64,000 nucleotides of DNA from Diphasiastrum complanatum (Eukaryota; Streptophyta; Lycopodiopsida; Lycopodiales; Lycopodiaceae). Positions 24,824 through 35,480 of this stretch are shown here, piece after piece (the stretch's first letter is position 1; the number at the start of each line of letters is the position of its first letter). Under the pieces are notes generated by a model. It saw only the letters and a program-made list of their open reading frames with translations. It did no database searches and was not told where the DNA came from. Where the stretch lies: contig CM055113.1 in assembly GCA_029204225.1 (NCBI GenBank), positions 759,973 through 823,972 on the forward strand, in the 5' to 3' direction. The position numbers and the translations under genes are program-made.

Positions 24824-25703
24824 TGTTGTAAAGCTACCTTTACAAGCTTTACTTTCGGCGCCAGCTATGTCTCCGGCGCCAGCAGCGCCCCTGCTGCTCC
24901 CGGCGCCAATGGTGCCGGCGCCGCTTCCGGCGCCACTGTGACCATAATCCAGCCGGCGACAAGTTCCTATGGCTGAAAATCTTTGATCGGTTCTAGCGAA
25001 GTCCGGAGAGTTCAGATCGATGTGCAATCACCTCACACGATCTAGGCATTATTAAAAGAAGCCTGGGGATCAATAGAATCTAGAGAGAGAAAATGACTTT
25101 CTAGAAAGAGAAAATCCTAGAGAGAGGAAAACGTGCTTTACCAGCTTGGGTAGAGTGCTTGGTATGAGGGGGGTGCCGAATCACACCAATACTATAGGGG
25201 AGTGCGGGTTGCGACTCAGGACGAGCTCCAACCAAGTCTCAGCCTCCCTTGCTGGAATGTTGTCATGGCTCTCGCCTTGGCATGCTAGCGCCCCGGAGAC
25301 TAGGGTCGGTCACACACTTGAAATGTAACCTTCTCAGATTTATCAATAAAGTAGGATTTTCCTCAAACTGACTCTGATTACCTTCTGGGTTTCAGTGTTC
25401 GGTAAAAGCGCCAGTTTTAAGGCCGCTATCAAAATTTTTAACTTGGCACATAGCAGAGGGTCGTATCCCGAGACGCCAGCGGTATGCCGTCGGGACCATT
25501 CGGTCCGTGGCGCCAGCGGTATGCTGTCGGGACCATTTGGTCCAGGAACTGGTTGTTTCCATATCTGTCGCGGCTTGTGGTTCTGAGTGTTCCTTGCATG
25601 AACGTGAATGGGTTAAGCTCTTGGGGAACGGGCTCTAACCTGTCGGCTGAGTTGGATGGCTTGCTTGGGTGGATGTTACCTGTTTATGGCTGTCCAGTCT
25701 GGC
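24824..25703 (+). repeat. LARD copy D, 3' LTR (truncated)
   Basis: Starts with TGTTGTAAAGC directly after the polypurine tract and follows the LTR for 880 bp. At 25703, after CCAGTCTGGC, it switches to unrelated sequence. The remaining 350 bp of LTR are gone. Confidence 0.85.
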
Positions 25704-27295
25704 AACCATGGGCCAGCCGCCACCAAAGCAGTAAGTAGTGCTCCCCGTTACATCATCTACTCTTTGACCATAGCGTTGCAAGTGACCAACGATCCTTATC
25801 TTTTGGGGAGCTTCTTTCTAGATATGGCGCAGCGCTTTCCTTTTGCTTTCTGATCGCAAGTTCCTTCAATTCACGAATAGTTCTGCATTTTCCTTCAATT
25901 CACGTCACATACATTCTCTAACGACATTGGTTTGCAGGAATTGGACGTCTTTGACTTGTTCTACCTTCTGAGAAGAACATCATCTCTGCTTTAATTTCAC
26001 GAGCTGATATCAAAGAGTCGCCCACTCGCTCTGACTAGTATATATATATATCTAAGATCTTTGAATGTTAATTTTATATTCAAGCGTTACTGATCTATGT
26101 TGTTACTCAAGCACACTAGTTGGAGAAGAACAACTAAGAGATTCATATCTGAGTGAGCTTTGGCATGGAAGCTTGTCGTTGTTGTGCGTGGTCGTAGCTG
26201 CAATCCATGCGAATGCGTGCTGCTGTAAGTAGTTGGTGAAATTACTTTCACTTCTTAAATTGTCACTGGACTCAATCTTCGCCCTCATGAATCCTCTCGT
26301 TTATGAATGCAAGACCTTCTTCCTTTAATGGCCGGGCATTTGAACTTAAAGTAAAAGCCTGACAACTATCAGTACGTTATTACTGAGAATCTCGTCCTTG
26401 AGTCGAATCGTTCCGAATCATATTTCTTGTGTACACCAGAGTACGGAAAGCAGCTTCAGGATATCAACCTTCAGCTACGTGATTTGCGGTTTGCTTAGGT
26501 TTGCTTCAAATTTCTCTAGCAGAGCAATTTGACTGAGATTGAGTCACAAATAAAGTGAACATTCCCATGGATTTTCTAGCCGTATTCTCAGAAAGCAACC
26601 TCGCATCATCTGAATCCTTTTGGATGTTGATCGTAATCCAGGTCCTCCTCATGGCTATCACCGTTTCATCTTCGGATCTGCTACAATGGACTCCGTTTTT
26701 GCAGAGGAGCACTGTATCCTCTGCTTCGATCCAGCACGTTCTAACAAACTCCGCTGGTTTTACTCGCACTCCGGCAATGTATTTTGTAAGGCATGATCTG
26801 GAAACCGACTCTTAGATCTCGTACCTTCAAGGGTGTCTACCTATTTTGGTAGGAACTAAGTCTCTGGAATGACAGTCCGAAGGATGTATCTTCTTAAAGC
26901 GAGCGTTATGTTAAATCAAATCTTGCGGTCGGCAGTTCAATTGAAAAGCATAACCTCAAAAGAAGTTGTGTTTGAATCGGTGTTAAAGTGCAGAATTTTT
27001 TGTTGCAGATTAAAATGTAACATATATCTACCTAGTACTAGATGATATTTGGACAAGTAAATGGACATTTTAATGAAAGAATGAAGAAATGTGCGATGCG
27101 CAATTTGGTTCAGCGCTTTCTAGACGAACAGTCTTCTTCTGAAGATAGTTGGTACTTTCGAACAATACAAACCCCATTTGACTGCCTTTGTTTCGCACAA
27201 GGCAACATATAGTAATGTATAGCATTTATCAAAACAATGATTCAAGCGCAGAGCATCGTTTACGGAATATGAACTATTTGTCATGATTTCGTCAC
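25704..27295. other. Intergenic sequence without recognised gene
   Basis: About 1.6 kb. Overlapping open frames at 26506-26815 on both strands carry no motif I recognise. A short (TA)n run lies near 26040. Confidence 0.45.
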
Positions 27296-27303
27296 GTTTT
27301 AAC
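27296..27303. repeat. hAT target-site duplication, left
   Basis: GTTTTAAC, repeated exactly at 32418-32425 on the other side of the element. Eight bases is the hallmark duplication of hAT transposons. Confidence 0.92.
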
Positions 27304-27384
27304 CATAGTTGCATCGCGATTCGCGAATCGCGGTCAGAATCGCGATCAGAATCGCGATCCCGATTCGCGATTCGGGATTTTCCC
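27304..27384. repeat. hAT terminal/subterminal repeats, left end
   Basis: CATAGTTGCA is followed by a cluster of CGCGATT/AATCGCG words (at least five within 75 bp). The partner cluster lies at about 32335-32417. Confidence 0.85.
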
Positions 27385-27905
27385 ATAATTGTGTAGAATC
27401 AAATTTTTTTTTTTTTTTTTGAAATTTTTTTGTGCAATATGGGTATCAGATGAAAGCTCTGATCGAGGGGAGTATGATTGTGTAGTTTGCCGACTGTCCC
27501 TTTACGCTAAAGCTGCATCCCATATAAAAAAGAGAGAACACATTGGGGCATTCCTAGTGAACATAGCAGGAATCTCCCTTTCTCTGATTCTCCCTCTCTC
27601 TATCTCTCTCTGATCACGATTCACAACAAACGGAACTAAAACCATGCTGAACAAAAACCTAGCTGAATCATTCTGAACTTTAGCCTTAAATGAAACAATT
27701 TTTGACAAAACAACCATTCTCTCTCTCTCTCTCTACAACCATAAATCATAAACCATAAAACCGAAGTTACTGAACTAAAACCACAAAGAACAATACTGAA
27801 TCACGACAATGTTGTGAATAGGATCATCATAATATATAATATCGGGCCACATGGCACCAAAAAGGGGTACAATGATGTTCCATGAACGTAATGAAAATTA
27901 TATAA

Positions 27906-30900
27906 CTAAGGCTCGTCAGAGTCATGGTAGGATAAATCATCCGAATCTGTGGACTGCAGATCCCATGGGTCCGCAGATGAATCGGAACTGGAGGGAGCCA
28001 TATGCCATGGTGTGGCCCTGGCTCTGCTGCGAGCTCTGGATCCCTGCTGCGTGCCCTGGCTCTGGACCACCCCCCTCTCCCTGTCTCTACCTCTGCCTCT
28101 GCCTCTGCCTCTCTCCCCTCCTCTGGCCCCCATCTGGCTGCCCCCAGCCCTATGTCTACTCTGTCGTGCCTGTGTGTCAGGTGGCCGTAACCCTACGCCC
28201 TGGGATGGCCCTACCCACTGTGATGATGCCTGGCCGACGACTGCCTGTGATGCTCCACTCCTGTCTACAAAAAGAGTACTCAGCCCCCCCCTCCTAGAAT
28301 CTCTAGGTCTCCCCATAGGCCTACGTGCAGGATTGGCTGGCTCCTCCTCTGTCTCTACATCAGGGTCCACCAGCAGGTCAGCCAGGTCATCCCCCTATGC
28401 CTCCGCCCACATCTCCTCGTCCTCCTCTGTATCTCCCTCAACCCACTCCTCCTCCTCCACATAGTCTGCCCCGAGCATCTCTCCACCCTCCGAGACCTCG
28501 TCATCTCCCTCCTCAGCCCTCTCCCTCTGCCTCTCTGTCCTCCTCTGCCATCGTAAAGCCCGTGCGTCAGCCTGTGCCTGTCTGTAGAGCTCTCTATGGA
28601 TCTCATCATCCATCTCCTCCTGTGTGGGTGGTGCCCGAGGAGCAGCAGCTATCGAATCCACCAAGCAAGTGTCGGGGTCCACCTGCAATCAAAAACAATA
28701 CATTGTTGTTAGGCAGGTATTGTGCAACTCACTTCATATTTTGAAAGCAAATCAATTCACCAAAGCATACCAAGAAAAAAGAGGTGATGATGTGACTCAC
28801 TTCGAGCATCTGACCCTCTCCTCATGTGTGCCTCAGCATACAGCCGTTGGTGTTCACAAACACCAACTGCCTACACTGCTCGATGGACAACCTGTTCCTC
28901 TTCTGTGTGTGATACAAGGCCCAAGTGCTCCAATTCCGCTCACAAGCTCTTGTAGAACAGTCCTGTGCAAGGACTCTCTCAGCTAATCGCCTCAGGTCAC
29001 CTGTGCTGTGCCTGTGGATGCACCACCATGTAACGGGCCTCAGCTGATCCTCCCTCCGCCGACTCTGCTCTCCATCGAAAGGAAACTGGAAGCGCTCAAA
29101 TGCGAGCAGCTGGCTTGCAATGTTGGCCAGCATCGGACCTATTGGCAAAAGGAAAAACATGGCACATGTAAGACCCCTCAAATTCAGACACTACCAATGA
29201 GTACAATACTGCAGTAACATTGCTACCAAATGATTTCTCACACATACCTGGTCCGGGCCATACGCGCTCCGTGTACTCCACCCATCCCCGGTACAGCTCC
29301 GGATCGTCCCTCTCTCGTGTAGAGCGCCACAAGGGGTGTAACATGTGGGCTACGGCGTGGATGGGTCGGTGGAAGTAGTCCCATCTGGCCTCCCAGATGC
29401 GTGAGATCTCGCCCCTCCTGCAGCAGACAAATTACAACAATCACTAAACCATAGCATAAAAGAAACGCATCATACTCGAGTGAGAAACAACAAACTAGAC
29501 ACTGAAGAGTCATACCTATGCTCGTCCAAGGCTGACAACAGAATCCCCTCGCTGATGCGCTCCATGAACTCGTAAATGAGACCGAGGGTGCACCCCTCAC
29601 GGTCTACCAGACGCAGCACTCTGTAAATGGGTAGTAGGATCTCACTAATCTCCTCAGCAGCTCTCCAGAACTCGTCGCCGTACACAGTGGACTGGAAAAA
29701 TGCCGAATGGGGGAGGTCTGTAAAGTCCCGGAAGGCCACGCTGGAAACCATCCGCCGCAATGCATCCTTCACCACCACCAATCGCTCTAGCACCAAAAAG
29801 TAAAACGCAAAGCGTGTGGGTGCGGGCTTCTTCAGGTTTAGGGTGGAGAAGGTGCGGAACAGGGCCAACACACGCCTCTTCCTGGTGACAAAAGTGACCA
29901 GGCGCATGGCCGTAGAAGTGATCTGCAACACAAACACCCAGTAAAAAAGTTTAGACAGTAGCTGAGACATGGTTAGCAGCATCGAAGGAAGAAAGCATAG
30001 CAAATAGAACAAACTATACCTCTTCGATCCATGGAAGCGCACGTAGGTCATGGATGAGCAAGTCTATGCAATGTGCAGCACAGGGTGTCCACACAATGCT
30101 GGGGTGCTCCCTCATCATAATCTCGCCCATCTGCTTGCAGTTCGAGGCGTTGTCGGTGACAACCTGAACCACGTGCTCATCTCCGATGTCAGCAATAACA
30201 TCTCTAATGACCTCCCATATGAAATCGGCTGTGATGGCGTCACCACCTCGAGTGGCATCCACGCCACGTAGGAATACTGTGCCAAGCAGACAAGAAACCA
30301 AGACATTGATGACGGATCGCCGACGAATGTCGGTCCATCCATCGCTCAGTATCGTGCATCCATACCTGTCGCAAAACACCCATTAGCTACATGCAAAAAT
30401 TACGGCACCAGTAAATCCTAAACACATGCAAAGAGATTACAAAGACAAGTTACTTACTGCTGCCAAGCTGAGCGAATGGAACTCAACTCCCGCGTGATGG
30501 TCTCCTCCTCCTGACGAAGCAACCTGCCTCGTAGTGCCTCTCGTCTGGGAGGTGTCCATGTAGCATCCACGGCCGCCATCTGTGCACAGAACTCCCTGAA
30601 CACCCAAGTGTCAGCAATAGCAAAGGCAATGCCGCACTCGTAAAAGAACTGGCCACATAGTCGAGTGCAACGGGCCTGCTGCTCTCTCTGCCAGCCGCAT
30701 CGATCAAGGGTCTGCTGCTTGGGCCTAACCCTTCTCTGCTGTGTATATGGTGCTCGTGGTCTGGCATGCCCAACGGATGGCTGATCTGTGGGTGTGTCAC
30801 TCTCTCTGGCAACATCTGCCGAAGCATGTGGTGCATCTGCTGCCGAGGAGGAGGGTCGAGAAGCACCCACTGCTGCTGAACCAACATGCTCATCTGATGG

Positions 30901-31454
30901 TCCTGCTGCTGCTGCGAATGGAACTGAAGGTGCTCTACTGGGCCTTGCACCTGAACCATGCTCTGCCCGTGCTGTACTGGGCCCTGCAGCTGTACCATGC
31001 TCTACCCGTGATGTACTGGGCCCTGCACCTATACCATGCCCAACCCATGATGTACTACGCCCTGCAGCTATACATGCCCTGCCCATGATGTACTGGGCCC
31101 AATATCCATGGTAGGCCCTGCCTGTCTGCCTGTGAGCCCTCCTGCATGCCTACCTATAGCTGCTCCTGCTGCCTGTCCCTGTCTAGAACCCTGTGATGCA
31201 GTATCGGGCCCCTACACGGTAGACAACCTCTACAGATCCTCATCAGAAATCCTTGGGCAATCAGATATGCCCAATGTCCGCCCATCTGGCCCTCTGACCC
31301 GCAGCAAGTGAGCCCTAACCCTGGTGAGTGATCCCGTGAAGTGACCACCGCAATGCAAGCATCTCCATCTGCGGGTGCCTGAGCCATGGTGTGTGCCCAC
31401 ATCCCCATCGGTAAGCTCAACCTCGGCCCAAAGGCCTCGGTCCCGCACTGGCAT
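27906..31454 (-). pseudogene. hAT transposase gene (BED finger, DUF659, hAT dimerisation), seven exons, with frame breaks
   Basis: Transposase for excision and re-insertion of the element, acting in the nucleus. On the minus strand, an ATG at 31454 opens a BED-type finger (WRCLHCGGHF...RVRAHLL). An exon ending at 30458 holds Ala/Ser/Pro repeats and FFYECGIAFAIADTW. Exon 30365-30020 has LSDGWTDIRRRSVINVLV and VVQVVTDNASNCK plus WTPCAAHCIDLL (DUF659). Exon 29922-29516 follows, then 29417-29248, then 29138-28801 with the dimerisation segment NWSTWALYHTQKRNRLS. The last exon, 28682-27906, is acidic then Arg/Gly-rich. All these introns have GT-AG ends. Breaks: a one-base loss in a 36-bp repeat near 31075, a TGA around 28820-28825, and an in-frame TAG at 28395-28397. 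The join between the first two exons is not resolved. Confidence 0.88.
30915..31115 (-). repeat. 36-bp coding minisatellite in the hAT transposase gene
   Basis: Five units encode variants of GPSTSWVGHGIGA. One unit lacks a base (near 31075) and shifts the frame. Confidence 0.8.
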
Positions 31455-31479
31455 CGTATCAACACGACCCTAAACCTGC

Positions 31480-32330
31480 AAACAACAAATAATCAGGCAA
31501 ACGTTCAGTAGAAAAAAAAATACATTGCATTGAACAACATTATCGAGCTCAAATAGAGCTCAAAATACCAGAGCATACATCAGAACGATTCCAGTTCACA
31601 CATTATATCAAGTGCCAAAGAAGAACATGAGATTAGGGCGTGGGATAGAATAATTTCTGTATGAGGGATAACAGACGACTGACGTTAGCGTGGGAGTCCG
31701 TGCAGGCATAAAGGAGTGCAGTGTGGGCCTAAACCGCGCCCCTAGCAGATGTTTGCACGATGGTCCACGCCTAATTCCTAAAAAGTATGGAATCAGGGCA
31801 TGAAAATTGAAATTTGTGATACGGACGTAGACGGGCGGAACGAAGGTCATAGGAGTCTGTGCAAGCATGTGGAAATGCATTCTAGGCTCAGACATCACCT
31901 CACTCGGTTTCCAACAAGCCATTCTGTGGAAATGGCCAAAATACACAAGCATTTGGAATGTGGTGTTCAAATCTCGCTAGGCATGCCGTGACGGTTGAAA
32001 CTGATGCTGTAAAAATCACTGTGGGCGTGAAGAAAGGTGGTCTAGAGCCAGACTACGCTCGATTTGGTTGCCTACAGCTCAATGTCAACAATTGCAAAAA
32101 ATCAAGCCTACACTTACCAAATATCAAAATTTGATCATTTCGCTCTCCACGAAGCTCAGACCCACCCGGCACCGTGCATACCAACTCCGTATCGTCGAGT
32201 AGATGCCTACCAAGTATTCACCTGCGAAGATTGGATGCCCACGGCTCTCAGAAAAAAAATTTGCCTCCTCCACTGCTGGCGCGGTTCTGTGCGCGAGGAG
32301 GAGGCCGAAAATCGGGTTTTTGTTTTTTTT
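31480..32330. other. Non-coding 5' part of the hAT element
   Basis: Lies between the first transposase exon and the right terminal repeats, so it should hold the promoter and leader. I see no clear TATA box that I would call. Confidence 0.4.
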
Positions 32331-32334
32331 TGTT

Positions 32335-32417
32335 TTGCGATTCTGTCCACGATTCGTTGCAGCGAATCGCGATTCCCAAATCGCGAAGCTGGCGAATCGC
32401 AATTCGCTGCAACTATG
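32335..32417. repeat. hAT terminal/subterminal repeats, right end
   Basis: Contains GCGAATCGCGATT, AATCGCG and GCGAATCGCAATTCGC and ends in TGCAACTATG, the inverse of the left end. Confidence 0.85.
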
Positions 32418-32425
32418 GTTTTAAC
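32418..32425. repeat. hAT target-site duplication, right
   Basis: GTTTTAAC, identical to 27296-27303. Confidence 0.92.
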
Positions 32426-33398
32426 TTTGGACCATTTCATTTATAATTTTTTAACTGCTTAACGAACAGGCTGCGGTATATCTGCGTGCCATCTCCACAA
32501 ACTAATCCCTAAGCCATTCCTCTGCATGTATTCTATACACTAATGAACAGGATGTTTCAAATCAATAATTAACATAATAAAATTATTATGAAAATTTTCT
32601 ACCGAATAGTTTTTGTATTTGTCATCACTTTCAGTGCCGTTGAAAACCAACGCTGCAAGAAGATGGGTTACTTATGTAAATTGTTTCAGCCTTGCATTGC
32701 AACAATGCAAAGGTTCATGAAGTCAAAACTCAAGAGCCTGAAATTGGGAGCCTGCTTGATTTGGTAAGTACAACACTTCTAAGTATAGTTTCTTATGGAT
32801 TTTGAATCATTCACTATGTATAACTTACACATTTAATTTCATTTAGGTCTCCTCTAAGTAGACTTGTCCAAACAATAGCTCGCCTACCACATCTTTAGAG
32901 TACTTTCATTGCAACAAAAACTCTAGATTAGTATGATATTATCATAAATTTTACGCATGGAGGTGCATTATCCAACATCACATGAGAAGCCAACACTCTT
33001 CTTGCATTCCCAAAAGCTAGTATGTGTGAGGTACTTTGGAATTTATTGATCTAAGTCCTACAATAATTGATGTAGTTGCTTTATGTAATCCATGATTGGT
33101 TTGTCTACCCTCATCTAAACTAGAATGGACTTAACCATTTGGGTTCATCTGGCAATTGCAGTGGTAGAGTAATTGTGTTGTCTTGTGCTCATCATCATCT
33201 GATTTTGTACATGCGACATGAGAGAGAGAGAGAGAGAGAGAGAAAATGAAATTTGAAAATGTATGTGTGTGTGTGTATGTGTAATACAAAAGGCTTGTAT
33301 GTGGTGTTGTATGAATTGGCAAGAGTAGGTTCTAGGTTTGACATAGGGGAGTAGACTAGGTCAACACCACCCTTACATTCTCTCTCTAAATACATATA
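32426..33398. other. Intergenic, with (GA)n and (TG)n microsatellites
   Basis: No gene recognised. A (GA) run of about 12 units lies at 33219-33243 and a short (TG) run near 33262-33278. Confidence 0.5.
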
Positions 33399-33430
33399 CT
33401 AGTACTCTTGTCTGCCCGTTGGTGGGCGGG
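33399..33430 (-). mobile_element. Possible Helitron 3' end (hairpin then CTAG)
   Basis: On the minus strand a short GC-rich hairpin (GCCC...GGGC, 33427-33414) is followed 11 bases later by CTAG and then T. This matches the known Helitron 3' terminus (hairpin, 10-12 bases, CTRR, inserted before T). The stem is only four to five pairs, so chance is possible. If real, the Helitron would extend to higher coordinates and could carry the methyltransferase gene as cargo. Confidence 0.35.
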
Positions 33431-34070
33431 TAAATTCAAAATATAAGGGTGGGTAGCCAGCAACCTGCCTCCCCCTCCACCTCCATCGTCGTAGCCCCTG
33501 CCCCTTCCGGAGGCCTCTTTTTTTTTGCTTACTAAAAACAAAAGTTATAGTTTTTTTTTTTTTGCAATTTTAAAAATTTTCTAAATTACAATTCTTGTAT
33601 CGAGAAGAATATTTTTTAAATTATTATAAAAATTTGAATCAATATTGTTTAAAATTTTAAATTTTTGAAAATCTTTACTTACACCCACGTAAGTTTATTA
33701 AATATTTAAACATTAAATAAACACAAATAAAACTATTTCACAATAATCGCAATTAAATTATTTGTGATAATATTTAAATCACCCTGAAAAAAATCGAATT
33801 TTTTTTTATTTCTTATGAGTTTTAACAAAAAAAATTTATAAAAAATATTATAAAAACACATCTAAAATCAAAATACTGTAAACTTGACAAATCATTACAA
33901 TTTTAATTTTTGTTAATAATATCAATGTTAAATTTTTTAAAATATTTTAAGTTTTGAATTTTAAATCATTAAAAATTAATTTAAAAATATTAAATCAATA
34001 AAAAAGAATTCAAAACACAATACATCTAAAAATATAAACACAATTATTTTTTAAAACAAAAGAGAATTTT
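33431..34070. other. Start of the AT-rich island, non-coding
   Basis: A short GC-rich stretch (to about 33520) gives way abruptly to very AT-rich DNA with many poly-A and poly-T runs. No gene is seen. It is the 3' flank of the minus-strand gene that ends at 34071. Confidence 0.5.
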
Positions 34071-34414
34071 TTATTCCCAGAAATTATCGATGTCATTTAC
34101 ATCTTTTTCTTTTGTTTTTTCTTGAGTAGCCACTATACTATCAAGTGGCACCTCTTCTACAATTTCCTCGACTACAGTTACTACATTGTGATCTTGAACC
34201 AAGACATCAGCAAATTCTCCTGTGTTGCCTACTTTTTCGCTAGCAGGAGGCTGAGGTTCCTTGGACAAGGAAATTATTGTATCCTCGTTGTCCAAACTCT
34301 TTCCCACCTCAGATAATTCATCTGAAAAAATTGAAAGAGATTTCATTCTCATTTTTACAAAATCAACTAAATTAGTATCTAAATCTACTGCAACACCATG
34401 TGTGCCTTTCTGAA

Positions 34415-34475
34415 CAGCACATGCGCTCGTAGTGCCGCTACCACTAAATAAATCTAAAACCCAATCAGCTGGGTG
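34415..34475 (-). other. Methyltransferase motif I (SAM-binding) of the ParB-methylase gene
   Basis: The frame reads ADWVLDLFSGSGTTSACAV, a textbook beta-class motif I, and ends in GVAVDLD, whose acidic residue would contact the ribose of S-adenosylmethionine. Confidence 0.88.
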
Positions 34476-35300
34476 AGAAAAAATATCAATTAAATGATTA
34501 ATTTATTGTTGTGGCTTTTGGTAGGGACAAGCCACGGAATCCGTCATTGCATTTTTTAATTTCTTTGTCACAACTGGATACTGGAACAAGTTTTCAAAAT
34601 TTGTCAATCCGGAAGTGTTATAATGCAGCATCGAACGTTTGCCATCCAAAGAATAATAACCGATGGTTATGTATTCTATTTCATTGCAAAGTCGAGCTCC
34701 TCCCTAGTTCCTGACATTGAGCTTGTACCTGACATGGAACATTACAAGTAAAATCAGTTTAAAATTTTAATTTTAAAATAATAAATTCAAAATAAAATTA
34801 TGAATTAAAATACGAATTGATAATTCAGGAACTTAAGAACTTACCACACAACATTCTCAATTTCTGCATTACAGAAAGTTAGTAGAGCTTTCTGTACTGA
34901 TGTTGACTGCCAAGAAGAATGAAAAATAACAACTCTCCAAATTAGAGAAGTTGTGACTTCAAGAAAGCCTTGCATAAAACTATGGATTTTAGTGAACTTG
35001 AAAGGAGTATCATCATTTAATGATTCCTTCATCTGAAATCCATATGGTATATCGGCGATGCAGAGTGTATAAGGTCTTTTTCTTAAAAAATTTAAAATTT
35101 CTCTGCAATCGCCCTCCTCAACAGAGTAAAAGCATGGTTCATCATCGACACTTTTGGGAAGGTAGGTCTCTAATTGATCCTCCTCCGCAATGGTCTCACC
35201 CCGTGTCGATCTCTCTCTGTCCCTTTTTTCTGCTTTTGCCTTCAGAATATGTCTCTTGAATTGCTCTGGAAGGACTTTGTTTTTTTTCTTCTTCGGGAGA

Positions 35301-35480
35301 CTGAAAAAGAAAAAGCTATGCTTAGCATGGGAGACAAAAAATATAAAATAGAATAGGCGACTTAACTTATCAAAAAATAATAATTAAATAAAGAAAAAGC
35401 TATGCTTAGCATAAGAGACATAGAATATAGAATAGAAACAATTAATAAACACCTATGTTAAGCATGGGTGAAATCAATAC
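35301..35480. repeat. Intron 4 of the ParB-methylase gene with three CTATGCTTAGCATAG-type palindromes
   Basis: Palindromic words at 35316-35332, 35399-35415 and 35451-35469 belong to the same family as the array at 37819-38356. The first two lie in a direct repeat of about 50 bp (AAAAAGCTATGCTTAGCAT...). A further copy sits in intron 1 at 37190-37206. Confidence 0.85.

Larger units (their letters stand above)
27304..32417 (-). mobile_element. Complete hAT-superfamily DNA transposon (5114 bp)
   Basis: The ends are CATAGTTGCA at 27304 and its complement TGCAACTATG ending at 32417, flanked by the 8-bp duplication GTTTTAAC. Beyond the first ten bases the terminal inverted repeats diverge, but both ends carry several copies of the palindromic word CGCGATTCGCG or GCGAATCGC within 100 bp. 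Such subterminal repeats bind transposase in other hAT elements. A BED-finger hAT transposase gene with introns fills the interior on the minus strand. Everything needed for mobility is present in outline, although the coding frame now has breaks. Confidence 0.93.

Noticed and set aside
26506-26815. Overlapping open frames on both strands as a gene
   Set aside because: No recognisable motif, no homologous copy in the window, and length within chance expectation.
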